From positions 1 to 64,000 of the forward strand of contig NZ_WOSX01000011.1 of NCBI RefSeq assembly GCF_011516735.1: a stretch of 64,000 nt of DNA. Reading direction: 5' to 3'. The DNA is from Acetobacter fallax. GTDB lineage: Bacteria; Pseudomonadota; Alphaproteobacteria; Acetobacterales; Acetobacteraceae. Every line of letters starts with the position of its first letter. Within the stretch, counting starts at the first letter, position 1. Both the position numbers and the translations under genes were made by a program. Shown in pieces: positions 26,435 to 34,240 of the stretch. Below the pieces are notes generated by a model. It searched no databases and was not told where the DNA came from. It saw nothing but the letters and a program-made list of their open reading frames with translations.

Positions 26435-26992
26435 ATGCGGAAAGCCGCTCTTGTGGCGTCGTTGCTGGTGTTGAGCGGATGTTCCGGCTTTGACAAATGG
26501 GTGGGTGATACGGCGACGTGGCCAGGGGAAAATCCTAACGCACCGCATGGCGACTCTGAAACGATGCGTCGTGTTCGTGGTTATGCTTACGCTGAGACTC
26601 CGTTGCTGCCCGAATCAGGTAACATATGGCCTGGTGCGCCCAAACCATTGCCCTCTCTCTCGGACGTAGCTGCCGAACGTGATTCGACACTCGGAACTGG
26701 TCCCAAAGGTGAGTTGCCCGATGGCGGGAATCTCTCGATTGGGGACGATATGAATAACAGCTTCTCCGGTTCAGGCCTGCCAAGCCAGGAACCTGATGCG
26801 GCAGAAAAATTTGGTGCCGGGAAGTCGGGCAATTCGACTATCGAAATTCCGAACGGAGACGGGACCACGACCATCATCCACCCTGATGGTTCGATCAGCA
26901 CTGTGAAATCGTCAGCGTCACACCGGACCGGGACAAACGATTCGACCGGTAAAGCTGCAACTGCTCCCGCTGGTCTGGTCCCGACGCATTGA
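26435..26992 (+). CDS. Predicted lipoprotein of unknown function
   Basis: A 185-residue protein with a type II signal peptide: MRKAALVASLLVLSGC, lipobox LSGC with acylated Cys16. The mature part is polar, low in predicted secondary structure and rich in Gly, Ser and Pro, with a small motif TTTIIHPDGSISTVK. I recognise no domain. It lies in the uvrC-pgsA-moaD-moaE direction, 198 bases after pgsA and 42 before moaD. Probably an outer-membrane lipoprotein specific to this group of bacteria. Confidence 0.7.
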   Translation: MRKAALVASLLVLSGCSGFDKWVGDTATWPGENPNAPHGDSETMRRVRGYAYAETPLLPESGNIWPGAPKPLPSLSDVAAERDSTLGTGPKGELPDGGNLSIGDDMNNSFSGSGLPSQEPDAAEKFGAGKSGNSTIEIPNGDGTTTIIHPDGSISTVKSSASHRTGTNDSTGKAATAPAGLVPTH

Positions 26993-27034
26993 ATAGCCAG
27001 TGAGTGAGTTGTTACAGCCAGGCTGGAGGACGGC

Positions 27035-27295
27035 ATGAGCGGAACGGTAACGGTTCTGTATTTTGCGGCTCTGCGTGAACGCGTGGGACGTTCGCGTGAG
27101 GTTGTTTCGCTTGATGGTGTAATGACTGTAGGCGCCATGCTGATGTCCCGGCGTGACAATGATGCCGTGCTCGATGCGGTATTTTCAGGACCAGGTACAG
27201 TGCGTGTCGCTGTTAATAAGATTCTTGCAGATTTCGAGGCGCCACTTCATGACGGCGATGAGGTTGCGTTTTTTCCGCCAATGACGGGGGGATAG
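27035..27295 (+). CDS. moaD: Molybdopterin synthase small subunit MoaD
   Basis: An 86-residue ubiquitin-like sulfur carrier ending in the Gly-Gly (..FFPPMTGG) that is thiocarboxylated and gives sulfur to precursor Z. VLYFAALRERVGRSREVV and the end DGDEVAFFPPMTGG are typical. Strong ribosome-binding site GGAGGA before ATG. Followed by moaE after 39 bases. Molybdopterin enzymes are common among oxidases and dehydrogenases in acetic acid bacteria. Confidence 0.93.
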   Translation: MSGTVTVLYFAALRERVGRSREVVSLDGVMTVGAMLMSRRDNDAVLDAVFSGPGTVRVAVNKILADFEAPLHDGDEVAFFPPMTGG

Positions 27296-27334
27296 TCAGA
27301 GACGTCGCATCGACAAGTCATTCAGGAGTCCTCA

Positions 27335-27808
27335 ATGGCCGGATTGCATTCTGAAGCTGAAGCGAGTCTGCGGGTGCTGGTGCAGGAGAGTCCTTTTGAC
27401 GTGGGGACAGAGATGGCTTGCCTGCTGGCCGGTTCGATCCATATCGGCGGTCTGGGCTCTTTTCTTGGCGTGGTGCGTGGAGGTAATGGTCTCGTGGCTT
27501 TGTCGCTGGAACATTACCCGGGCATGAGTGAGCAGATGCTGACGAAGCTCGCAAGCGAAGCAATCCGGCGATTCGCTCTCTGTGGGTGCACGATCATTCA
27601 CCGTTTTGGACGGCTTCTGGTCGGTGAGCCTGTGGTACTGGTACTTGCTGCGGCGCCCCATCGTGCGGATGCTCTTGATGCAACCCGGTTCCTGATTGAC
27701 CGCCTCAAGACAGGTGCCCCGTTCTGGAAATCCGAGGAATTTTCGGACGGTCGATGCCGCTGGATTGAAAGCCGCGTGGAAGATGAAGAGGCGGCAGCAG
27801 GGTGGTAA
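27335..27808 (+). CDS. moaE: Molybdopterin synthase large subunit MoaE
   Basis: A 157-residue catalytic subunit that transfers MoaD-borne sulfur to make molybdopterin. Family features: GSFLGVVRG, LSLEHYPGMSEQML, HRFGRLLVGEPVVLV, and the catalytic-lysine region LKTGAPFWKSEEF. Ribosome-binding site AGGAG seven bases before ATG. The stop lies close to a repeat-like intergenic region. Forms the MoaD2-MoaE2 complex. Confidence 0.94.
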   Translation: MAGLHSEAEASLRVLVQESPFDVGTEMACLLAGSIHIGGLGSFLGVVRGGNGLVALSLEHYPGMSEQMLTKLASEAIRRFALCGCTIIHRFGRLLVGEPVVLVLAAAPHRADALDATRFLIDRLKTGAPFWKSEEFSDGRCRWIESRVEDEEAAAGW

Positions 27809-28044
27809 TCCAGAGGGTCTGGTCTTTGACCTGTGTGAGTCTGGCAGGTACAGGACTGACAGGGCTCTGCGGTCCCTGCCGGCTCCGGGCTGACCCCGGA
27901 TATTTTCAACCACAGGTAGTCTGCACAGCCGCTGGTATAAGAGAGCACTGACGAAGCGATGTCGCGTCTTCGGAGCTGCCAGTTAGTTTCTGAAAGCGGT
28001 TCCTTTTTTAAAACTCACATGCTGCCCGCAGAGAGGCGGGCTGA
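27809..28044. other. Convergent intergenic region with repeat-like segment
   Basis: Between convergent moaE and an unknown gene. Bases about 27866-27900 (CTGCGGTCCCT...CCGG.TCCGGGC...) resemble 57640-57690, suggesting a degenerate interspersed sequence. A GCCCGC/GCGGGC hairpin (28024-28041) could end the leftward transcript, although its T-run is offset by some ten bases. Confidence 0.4.
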
Positions 28045-29019
28045 TTATCCGTGCCAGGCCGGATCCTCTGAGCCGGGACGTGGGCTCGAGGCTGGTTTCA
28101 GCGCACCATCATACCCCTGAAGAAGAGTCGGTGCCCAGGCGATAATCCACTCGTTTACAGCGCCGACAAAGCGGGCAGTAAATGCTGACCGACCCACGCC
28201 CTGCTTTGACCAGTCATCGAGCGATGTACTGAGTTTGGCTGAACCGGGATCCGCCGGACTCAGAGCAATTTCAACGGTTTGAAAATTAACTCCGCCATCC
28301 TGTGCCTGAACAATGTGTGACCACAAGGCTGAAACGAGCACGGGCGGCATAGGAAAACCAAGCACGTGAAGTCGCTTGAATGCCCAGTTGATAGTCGCGG
28401 ATCCGCTGACATTATCTGAGATGGTAAGGGTGGAATATGTTGCGACGCACTGGCTGGAGTGCGCAGTGGACCCGAGAACACGCCTCATATAGTCGCGATC
28501 GTCATGACAGGGGGCTTCAATCTCGCCAACACCATCAGGTGGCACGGAAGCTGTGGTCGCCCGGGCGATAATCACTCCGGTTACGACGCCTTTGTCAGTT
28601 CTGACCAGGACATTGCTCGTGAGTTCACCGTGCGGGCCGTCCTGTGTCGTTACCACAGGGTGCCACGTGCCTGCCGGCAGTGGCAGCTGACGCCCTGCAA
28701 ATGGCAGGATATCTGTCAGTTCTGAATCAATGGGGGGCGCGGCGGCCATGCCTGTTCCCTGCGAGGCATTCCCTCCGGCCGGGGCTGGCGGAGGGGCCTG
28801 CCCGGTCTCGCTGGCAGCAGTTTCGTCGCTACCGGCAGCCGGAGGCGCATCCCTCCCGAGCATATGGTCGACTTTGTGGGTCAGTCTGGAAAAGGGAGGG
28901 AAGACACGTAACAGCCATGGAGCAGGATAGAAGACGGTGATGGCTGAGAAAAAGACCATCCCGAAGAGAGCAAGACGCCAGAGCGGCGCACGACGCCAGA
29001 GACGCGAAGCAGCAGACAT
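28045..29019 (-). CDS. Hypothetical membrane-anchored protein, third gene of the AAA+ trio
   Basis: I do not recognise this 324-residue protein. One membrane segment near residues 13-31 (LALFGMVFFSAITVFYPAPW) anchors it; a Pro/Ala/Gly-rich linker follows (to about residue 95), then a domain of about 220 residues, including LPAGTWHPVVTTQDGPHGEL, EAPCHDDRDYMRRVLG and two cysteines (in APCHDD and SSQCVATYS) that might pair. The N-in/C-out topology would place the domain in the periplasm. It follows the AAA+ gene by 14 bases, so they are surely cotranscribed. Function is unknown; a partner of the AAA+ protein is inferred from location only. Confidence 0.6.
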   Translation of the reverse strand: MSAASRLWRRAPLWRLALFGMVFFSAITVFYPAPWLLRVFPPFSRLTHKVDHMLGRDAPPAAGSDETAASETGQAPPPAPAGGNASQGTGMAAAPPIDSELTDILPFAGRQLPLPAGTWHPVVTTQDGPHGELTSNVLVRTDKGVVTGVIIARATTASVPPDGVGEIEAPCHDDRDYMRRVLGSTAHSSQCVATYSTLTISDNVSGSATINWAFKRLHVLGFPMPPVLVSALWSHIVQAQDGGVNFQTVEIALSPADPGSAKLSTSLDDWSKQGVGRSAFTARFVGAVNEWIIAWAPTLLQGYDGALKPASSPRPGSEDPAWHG

Positions 29020-29033
29020 AATTATTACTGCTG

Positions 29034-30305
29034 TCAGGGCGTCAGGTGAGCACGGGCGGGCGATGCCGACTCATCGGCAATTTCCGCGGCTATGCCGTCC
29101 TCGCCGTTGACGATCCGCACCATTTTCGCACCCTGCTGCCGCGCCACGATCAGAGATTCGCTGATCATCTCCTCAATCGATCGTACCAGATCACGGGCGG
29201 ACGCCGCGTCTCCCATACGCATCTGGCGCCGCATAACTTCTATGAGAATCGCCGGGTCAATACCGCCGGTTTCAACTTTCAGGCCGTAACTTTCGATCAT
29301 GGCCTCAATTTCGAGTGCGGAGACGCGCGCAACATCCAGCCCCTTCAGGGCGCGGAATACAAAAATGCGATCGAGACGATTGAGCACTTCCGGTGCGAAA
29401 CCCGCCTGACGCAGCGCCTCGACCGATTCGGCACGCATTTTATCAGGATCATCAGAAAGCCGGTCCGCAATAGCCGTCAGTGCTTCGGTGGCGATATTGG
29501 ATGTCAGAACGAAGATCGACTGCACTGTCGAGACATGAGCGCCCGTCGACGCTTCGGTCACATATCCGTCGTTCCAGGCAATCAGGAATTGCTTGAATAC
29601 ATCAGGATGCGCTTTTTCGATCTCATCGAGCAGCACCACGGCATCCGGCTTTTCTTTCAGTCCACCCGTCAGTTTTCCGTAGGTATCGGACCCGACATAG
29701 CCTTTAGGTGAGCCGAACAGCTGCGTTGCCGCATGCGGACTGCTCATCTGCGTCATGTCGAAATGCAGCAGAGGCCGCTCAAGCTGACGAGCCAGCTGTT
29801 TGGCAAGATAGGTTTTACCCGTGCCAGGAGGGCCGGCGAGCAGAAAGATACCAACAGGTTTGCCGCGAACCTGAAGCGCGAGCCGGCGCCGCAGCTGAGC
29901 CGCCATATCCTCGCATACCTGATCCTGGCCGATAACACGGGCTCTCAGGTTGGCTGCCAGCTCTTCGGCGTCAATGGTCGTATCCCGCTGTTCGCGGGCG
30001 AGCATCTCCTCCAGAGCATGTCGATTGGTGAGTCGCGCCAGAACGTCCATCATCCATCCCCGTCGGCGAAGAAGCCCTTTACGTGCCATCCGTTCGGCAC
30101 GCGTTTCAAACAATAGCCCGGAAATCGTAAACAGCGCACCCGCCGCAGCGAGCATCGGCCATACCGGAGCACACCATTTCATGAAATGGTCGAGACTTGC
30201 GAGAGAAAGATGCAGGCTGGCCGCGGCCTGCAGACTCGCAAGTAGCAGAAAAATTACCATCATGACCGGCATGAACCGGTTCAGGGCCGGTAGCAGGCTC
30301 TTCAT
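29034..30305 (-). CDS. Membrane-anchored ClpA/ClpB-type AAA+ ATPase
   Basis: A 423-residue protein. Two N-terminal membrane segments (about residues 11-32, VMMVIFLLLASLQAAAS; and 47-66, PVWPMLAAAGALFTISGLLF) precede a short helical linker and a single AAA+ module of the Clp/Hsp100 second-ring type (AAA_2 plus C-terminal D2-small): VIGQDQVCEDMA, Walker A LAGPPGTGKTYLAKQLA, pore loop region GSPKGYVGSDTYGKL, Walker B VVLLDEIEKAHPDV, sensor VLTSNIA and arginine FAPEVLNRLDRIFVF. It lacks the ClpA/B N-domain, first ring and ClpP loop, so it is not a usual Clp. GYVG-type pore loops support protein translocation or unfolding activity. SD AGGAGA precedes ATG 30305. Flanked by two other membrane-anchored unknowns. 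Confidence 0.8.
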   Translation of the reverse strand: MKSLLPALNRFMPVMMVIFLLLASLQAAASLHLSLASLDHFMKWCAPVWPMLAAAGALFTISGLLFETRAERMARKGLLRRRGWMMDVLARLTNRHALEEMLAREQRDTTIDAEELAANLRARVIGQDQVCEDMAAQLRRRLALQVRGKPVGIFLLAGPPGTGKTYLAKQLARQLERPLLHFDMTQMSSPHAATQLFGSPKGYVGSDTYGKLTGGLKEKPDAVVLLDEIEKAHPDVFKQFLIAWNDGYVTEASTGAHVSTVQSIFVLTSNIATEALTAIADRLSDDPDKMRAESVEALRQAGFAPEVLNRLDRIFVFRALKGLDVARVSALEIEAMIESYGLKVETGGIDPAILIEVMRRQMRMGDAASARDLVRSIEEMISESLIVARQQGAKMVRIVNGEDGIAAEIADESASPARAHLTP

Positions 30306-30378
30306 GCCGTAATTCTCCTGAATGCACAGCTTATAACCGGACCGGCCGGCGACAGCCAGCAGACGGATTTTGCCTCGT

Positions 30379-30981
30379 TCATTGTGCGATCACTGTCATA
30401 GTCAGATATTCATCACGATGGATTGCCGGCAATGCCATCGGGCCAAGAATTGTCAGTGCACCTGGTTCCACGCCGGCCACCCCGGGGTCAGAGACCGGGT
30501 TCACCTGAACTTCGCCACTGATGAGGATCGGCAGGATCACGGAAACCGGCTTCTGCGACAGCAGCACGACGCGTGTCACGGGACCGGACTGAACCGATAC
30601 AGCTCCGCCGTGCCCTCCGGCATCGAAAAACGGCAGATTTACAAGCCGGTATTCACGCCGTTTGATGCCTGCGAGAATTTTGGCCTGTTCTGAGGCTGAG
30701 TATCCGGCGTCCCGCAGAGCCTTTGCCGCGTGCTCAGGGGCGATGAGTGCAAACTGTGCCGCCACAGTAGGGCCTGTATGAGCGGCTTCTTGGGCAAGTC
30801 CGGTCGTGCCCTGGGTGACGGGTGGCGCCGAAGATGGCGAATTTGAACTGTTGTTGAGCCAGAAGCCCCCTCCGGCAAGCAGGCTGATTCCCGCCACCGT
30901 TATGACCATAGCGCGCAGACCGCCACCGGTGGTTTCGGCTTCTGGCCGGGCTTTGCGAAGAGGATCTGGTTGCTGGCTCAT
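30379..30981 (-). CDS. Hypothetical membrane-anchored protein, first gene of the AAA+ trio
   Basis: A 200-residue protein without a domain I can name. A cytoplasmic tail of about 25 residues precedes one membrane segment (AMVITVAGISLLAGGGFWL) and then a Ser/Pro linker and a probable periplasmic domain (HAAKALRDAGYSASEQAKIL, VTRVVLLSQKPVSVILPILI). I use ATG 30981; the open frame reaches TTG 31020. It is 73 bases upstream of the AAA+ gene in the same direction. The layout (bitopic protein, polytopic AAA+, bitopic protein) implies one complex; nothing more can be said. Confidence 0.55.
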   Translation of the reverse strand: MSQQPDPLRKARPEAETTGGGLRAMVITVAGISLLAGGGFWLNNSSNSPSSAPPVTQGTTGLAQEAAHTGPTVAAQFALIAPEHAAKALRDAGYSASEQAKILAGIKRREYRLVNLPFFDAGGHGGAVSVQSGPVTRVVLLSQKPVSVILPILISGEVQVNPVSDPGVAGVEPGALTILGPMALPAIHRDEYLTMTVIAQ

Positions 30982-31188
30982 GGCTTTGCCGATCAGACAT
31001 CGCACCGAAGGCGTGCGCAAGGGAAGAGCGTTATAAATTCCATGTAAGGTCGTGCCTTATCGTAACTGAACGTCGCGCAGCCGGAAAGAATGTTGTCTCT
31101 GAATGAAGCAGGCGTCACACGCTCTCTTGCGGTTGGTGACGAAATACCTTAAACAGGCGAAATTCCTTTCATCTTCCGGCTTTTGGGG

Positions 31189-31213
31189 GGTGGCCTTTAC
31201 GGCCGCCTTTTTT
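31189..31213 (+). promoter_or_regulatory. Terminator-like hairpin in the rimP leader (candidate attenuator)
   Basis: GGTGGCC (31189-31195) pairs fully with GGCCGCC (31201-31207; one G-T), loop TTTAC, followed by six T at 31208-31213. This is a textbook intrinsic terminator that ends only four bases before the proposed rimP start. In other bacteria the rimP-nusA-infB operon is autoregulated by NusA, so an attenuator here is plausible; it may instead end a short upstream transcript. Confidence 0.6.
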
Positions 31214-31216
31214 GTT

Positions 31217-31822
31217 TTGGACGAAGCTCTTTCGACACATACCGGCCTTGAGGCCCGCATCGCTGAGCTGATCATGCCGAGTCTTCATGAACTCGGTTTC
31301 GAGCTTGTGCGTGTGTCTGTTCTTGGACGTGATACGCCTACGGTGCAGGTGATGGCTGACCGCGTCGACGGATCTCTGATCACCGTCGACGACTGTGAGC
31401 GGATCAGCTATGCTGCCGGTGCCATACTTGATGTCGATGATCCAATTCCGGGTAACTGGACGCTGGAGGTTTCATCATCCGGTATTGATCGTCCTCTGAC
31501 TCGGCCAAAAGACTGGAATCGTTTTGCCGGACACGTTGCGAAGGCTGAAGTGCTGGTTCCGGTGAACGGTCGGCGCCGGTTTTCCGGTGTCGTGCTGGGG
31601 GCGGGCGAAGAGGGTGGTCGTCTCCGTCTTGATGACGGGAGTGAGGTTGTTCTCCCGTTTCGTGAATTGCGGAAGGCGCGGCTGGTTCTTACGGATGCGC
31701 TGATCGAGGCAACGCAGCAGATGATGCGTCCCGCGAAACCGGTGGATGAAGATCCGGCTGAGGCCGGGGGAGCATCAGAGAGTGGTGTTGCCGAAAAGAA
31801 AAAGCCGCAGCGGCGTCATTAG
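31217..31822 (+). CDS. rimP: Ribosome maturation factor RimP (start uncertain)
   Basis: RimP helps assemble the 30S subunit. RimP homology begins at [20 protein letters not shown] and continues through [31 protein letters not shown] and the [18 protein letters not shown] hallmark; a C-terminal SH3-like part and a Lys-rich tail (KKKPQRRH) follow. The frame is open back to ATG 31103, but the 38 residues between would be encoded across a terminator-like hairpin and have no family match. I therefore use TTG 31217 (201 residues), which has no clear ribosome-binding site. First gene of rimP-nusA-ylxR-infB-rbfA. Confidence 0.85.
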   Translation: MDEALSTHTGLEARIAELIMPSLHELGFELVRVSVLGRDTPTVQVMADRVDGSLITVDDCERISYAAGAILDVDDPIPGNWTLEVSSSGIDRPLTRPKDWNRFAGHVAKAEVLVPVNGRRRFSGVVLGAGEEGGRLRLDDGSEVVLPFRELRKARLVLTDALIEATQQMMRPAKPVDEDPAEAGGASESGVAEKKKPQRRH

Positions 31823-31968
31823 GCTATCGTGCCAGGGTGGCAAAGCTGCTCATGTGATATCATATGCAAACCGAATGGGTTCGTGGCAGAGATGGCTCGC
31901 TCCTGATGTTTGCAAAGTCTGACTGACAGGGTTTTCAGGGTCTGGTCTGTCTTGGAGTTCTGAAGAGT

Positions 31969-33528
31969 ATGGATACCTCCGTTTCACGTCCCGAGCTGCT
32001 TCTTGTGGCTGACGCTGTTGCGCGCGAAAAACTGATTGATCGCGAAGAAGTCCTTGAGGCGATGGAGCAGGCCATCCAGAAGGCGGGCCGTGCGAAATAT
32101 GGCCATGAGAAGGATATCCGGGCCACCATCGATCGTAAGACCGGTGAAGTCAGGCTATCCCGGTGGACTGAGGCCGTTGAAGCGGTGGAGAATGAGGAGA
32201 CTCAGATTCCGCTGCATATCGCCCGTAAGTTCAAGCCGGAAATTCAGCTCGGTGAGCACCTGATTGATCCGTTGCCGCCGATTGATTTTGGCCGCATCTC
32301 GGCTCAGACGGCTAAGCAGGTCATCGTGCAGCGTGTTCGTGAATATGAGCGGAAGCGTCAGTATGATGAGTTCAAGGACCGTGTGGGTGAAGTCGTCAAC
32401 GGTACTGTTAAGCGTACTGAGTACGGTAACCTTATGGTTGAGATCGGCTCGGCCGAGGCGCTTCTGCGTCGGGATGAGCTGATCCCGCGTGAGATGTTTC
32501 GGAATTCAGATCGGGTGCGGGCGTATATCTACGATGTTCGTGATGAGCCTCGTGGTCCTCAGATTTTTCTCTCGCGGACACATCCGGCTTTTCTTGCGAA
32601 ACTGTTCGCTCAGGAAGTGCCGGAAATCTATGACGGTATTATTGAGATTAAGGCAGTCGCTCGTGATCCCGGATCACGGGCCAAGATGGCGGTGATCTCG
32701 CGTGATGCGTCTATTGATCCGGTTGGCGCGTGCGTTGGTATGCGTGGATCGCGCGTCCAGGCTGTGGTAGCCGAACTTCAGGGCGAGAAAATTGACATCA
32801 TCCCGTGGAGCCCTCAGGCGGCGACTTTTGTCGTTAATGCTCTGGCTCCGGCCGAAGTCTCAAAAGTTGTGATGGATGAGGATGCCGGTCGCGTCGAGGT
32901 GGTTGTGCCTGATGAGCAGCTCAGTCTGGCAATTGGTCGCCGTGGTCAGAATGTTCGTCTGGCCAGTCAGCTCACTCGCTGGGATATTGATATTCTGACG
33001 GAAGCCGAGGAATCGGAACGCCGTCAGGAAGAATTCCGCCGTCGCTCGGGGCTTTTTGTCGAAGCACTGGATGTGGATGATGTTATCGCGGGTCTGCTGG
33101 TAACGGAGGGGTTCGATACGATCGAAGAGCTCGCATATGCTGATGCGGAAGAACTTGGTGGAATCGAAGGATTTGACGAATCCGTAGTCGAGGAGCTTGT
33201 TCGTCGTGCGGAGGGCTTCCTTATTCGCAAGGAAGAGGAACTCGACGCGAAGCGTGCGGAACTGGGCGTAACGGATGATGTCGTCGCGCTGAATGTCTTT
33301 ACCAATCAGATGCTGGTGACGCTGGGTGAAAATGGCGTGAAGACGCTGGATGATCTCGCTGATCTCGCCGGTGATGAACTCATTGAAATTCTCGGAACCG
33401 CTGCGATCGACGAGGAGGCTGCGAACGAGATCATCATGCTTGCGCGAGCGCACTGGTTTGATGACGATGCGGAACAGGCGCCTGACGTTGCTAAGGAGGT
33501 GTCTCCTGAGCACGACGTCCAGCAATGA
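31969..33528 (+). CDS. nusA: Transcription termination/antitermination factor NusA
   Basis: A 519-residue RNA polymerase-binding factor acting in pausing, termination and antitermination. Domains in order: NusA N-terminal domain (residues 1-130), S1 (about 135-200, GEVVNGTVKRTEYGNLMVEI), KH1 and KH2 (about 235-345, DPVGACVGMRGSRVQAVVAE; LSLAIGRRGQNVRLAS), then two helix-hairpin-helix repeats (TIEELAYADAEELGGIEGF; VKTLDDLADLAGDELIEIL), as in alphaproteobacterial NusA with AR2-like repeats. Start ATG follows GGAG. Its 3' end contains the ribosome-binding site for the next gene. Confidence 0.96.
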   Translation: MDTSVSRPELLLVADAVAREKLIDREEVLEAMEQAIQKAGRAKYGHEKDIRATIDRKTGEVRLSRWTEAVEAVENEETQIPLHIARKFKPEIQLGEHLIDPLPPIDFGRISAQTAKQVIVQRVREYERKRQYDEFKDRVGEVVNGTVKRTEYGNLMVEIGSAEALLRRDELIPREMFRNSDRVRAYIYDVRDEPRGPQIFLSRTHPAFLAKLFAQEVPEIYDGIIEIKAVARDPGSRAKMAVISRDASIDPVGACVGMRGSRVQAVVAELQGEKIDIIPWSPQAATFVVNALAPAEVSKVVMDEDAGRVEVVVPDEQLSLAIGRRGQNVRLASQLTRWDIDILTEAEESERRQEEFRRRSGLFVEALDVDDVIAGLLVTEGFDTIEELAYADAEELGGIEGFDESVVEELVRRAEGFLIRKEEELDAKRAELGVTDDVVALNVFTNQMLVTLGENGVKTLDDLADLAGDELIEILGTAAIDEEAANEIIMLARAHWFDDDAEQAPDVAKEVSPEHDVQQ

Positions 33529-33565
33529 CTCTGAGTGCTTTTCCAACGCTTTAGAGGCGTCTCAT

Positions 33566-34240
33566 GTGCCGCCATCGGATCTTCGGGATTCCGATGGTGG
33601 TTCGGAAGATGATGAAAACGAGCAGGGTTCGCTGCGCCGTTGCGTGGTAACACGTGAACGCGCGGCTCCCGAACTTATGCTACGTTTCGTCGTCGGGCCA
33701 GACCGTGGACTGGTGCCTGATTTGAACGCGCGGCTGCCTGGACGGGGAATCTGGTTGAGTGCCCGTCGGGATGTGCTAGAAACCGCACGGACTCGCGGAG
33801 TCTTCGCAAGAGCTGCGCGGGGACAGGTTGTAATTCCATCTGATCTGGTGGCTGTGATCGAGTCCGGACTTGCACGGCGCGTAGTCGAGATTCTTGGTCT
33901 TGCCCGAAGGGCAGGGCAAAGTGTGAGTGGTTACGCTAAGGTTCGTGAATGGATCGAGGCACGGCAGGTTGGATTGATTGTGCAGGCATCAGACGGAAGT
34001 CCTGATGAGTGTGCCAGGCTTTTGTCAGGCGCGCGTGACCTGCCAGTAGTAAAGCCTTTGACGGCATTGTCGTTGGGGCATGTTTTTGGTCGCGAGCGCG
34101 TGGTGCACGCGGCGCTGCGGAGGGGAGCCCTGGCTACCCGCCTGCAGCAGGAAAGTGAACGTTTTGCAGGAGTGGCCGGTGCGGTCACTCTGCGTGCGTC
34201 GGATATATCCGACGATCGGGTTGAACAGGCGGATAAATGA
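33566..34240 (+). CDS. YlxR-L7Ae fusion RNA-binding protein (DUF448 plus ribosomal L7Ae-like)
   Basis: A protein of about 224 residues joining a YlxR/DUF448 domain (LRRCVVTRERAAPELMLRFV, GRGIWLSARRDVLETA) to an L7Ae-like domain (VVEILGLARRAGQSVSGYAK, VKPLTALSLGHVFGRERVV), a fusion usual in alphaproteobacterial nusA-infB operons. Both bind RNA. No ATG is available. GTG 33566 is proposed, with AGAGG nine bases upstream. A better ribosome-binding site, AAGGAGG at 33493-33499, is six bases before an in-frame CTG at 33506, inside nusA, which would add 20 residues. The stop overlaps infB by four bases (ATGA), so infB is coupled to it. Confidence 0.85.
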   Translation: MPPSDLRDSDGGSEDDENEQGSLRRCVVTRERAAPELMLRFVVGPDRGLVPDLNARLPGRGIWLSARRDVLETARTRGVFARAARGQVVIPSDLVAVIESGLARRVVEILGLARRAGQSVSGYAKVREWIEARQVGLIVQASDGSPDECARLLSGARDLPVVKPLTALSLGHVFGRERVVHAALRRGALATRLQQESERFAGVAGAVTLRASDISDDRVEQADK

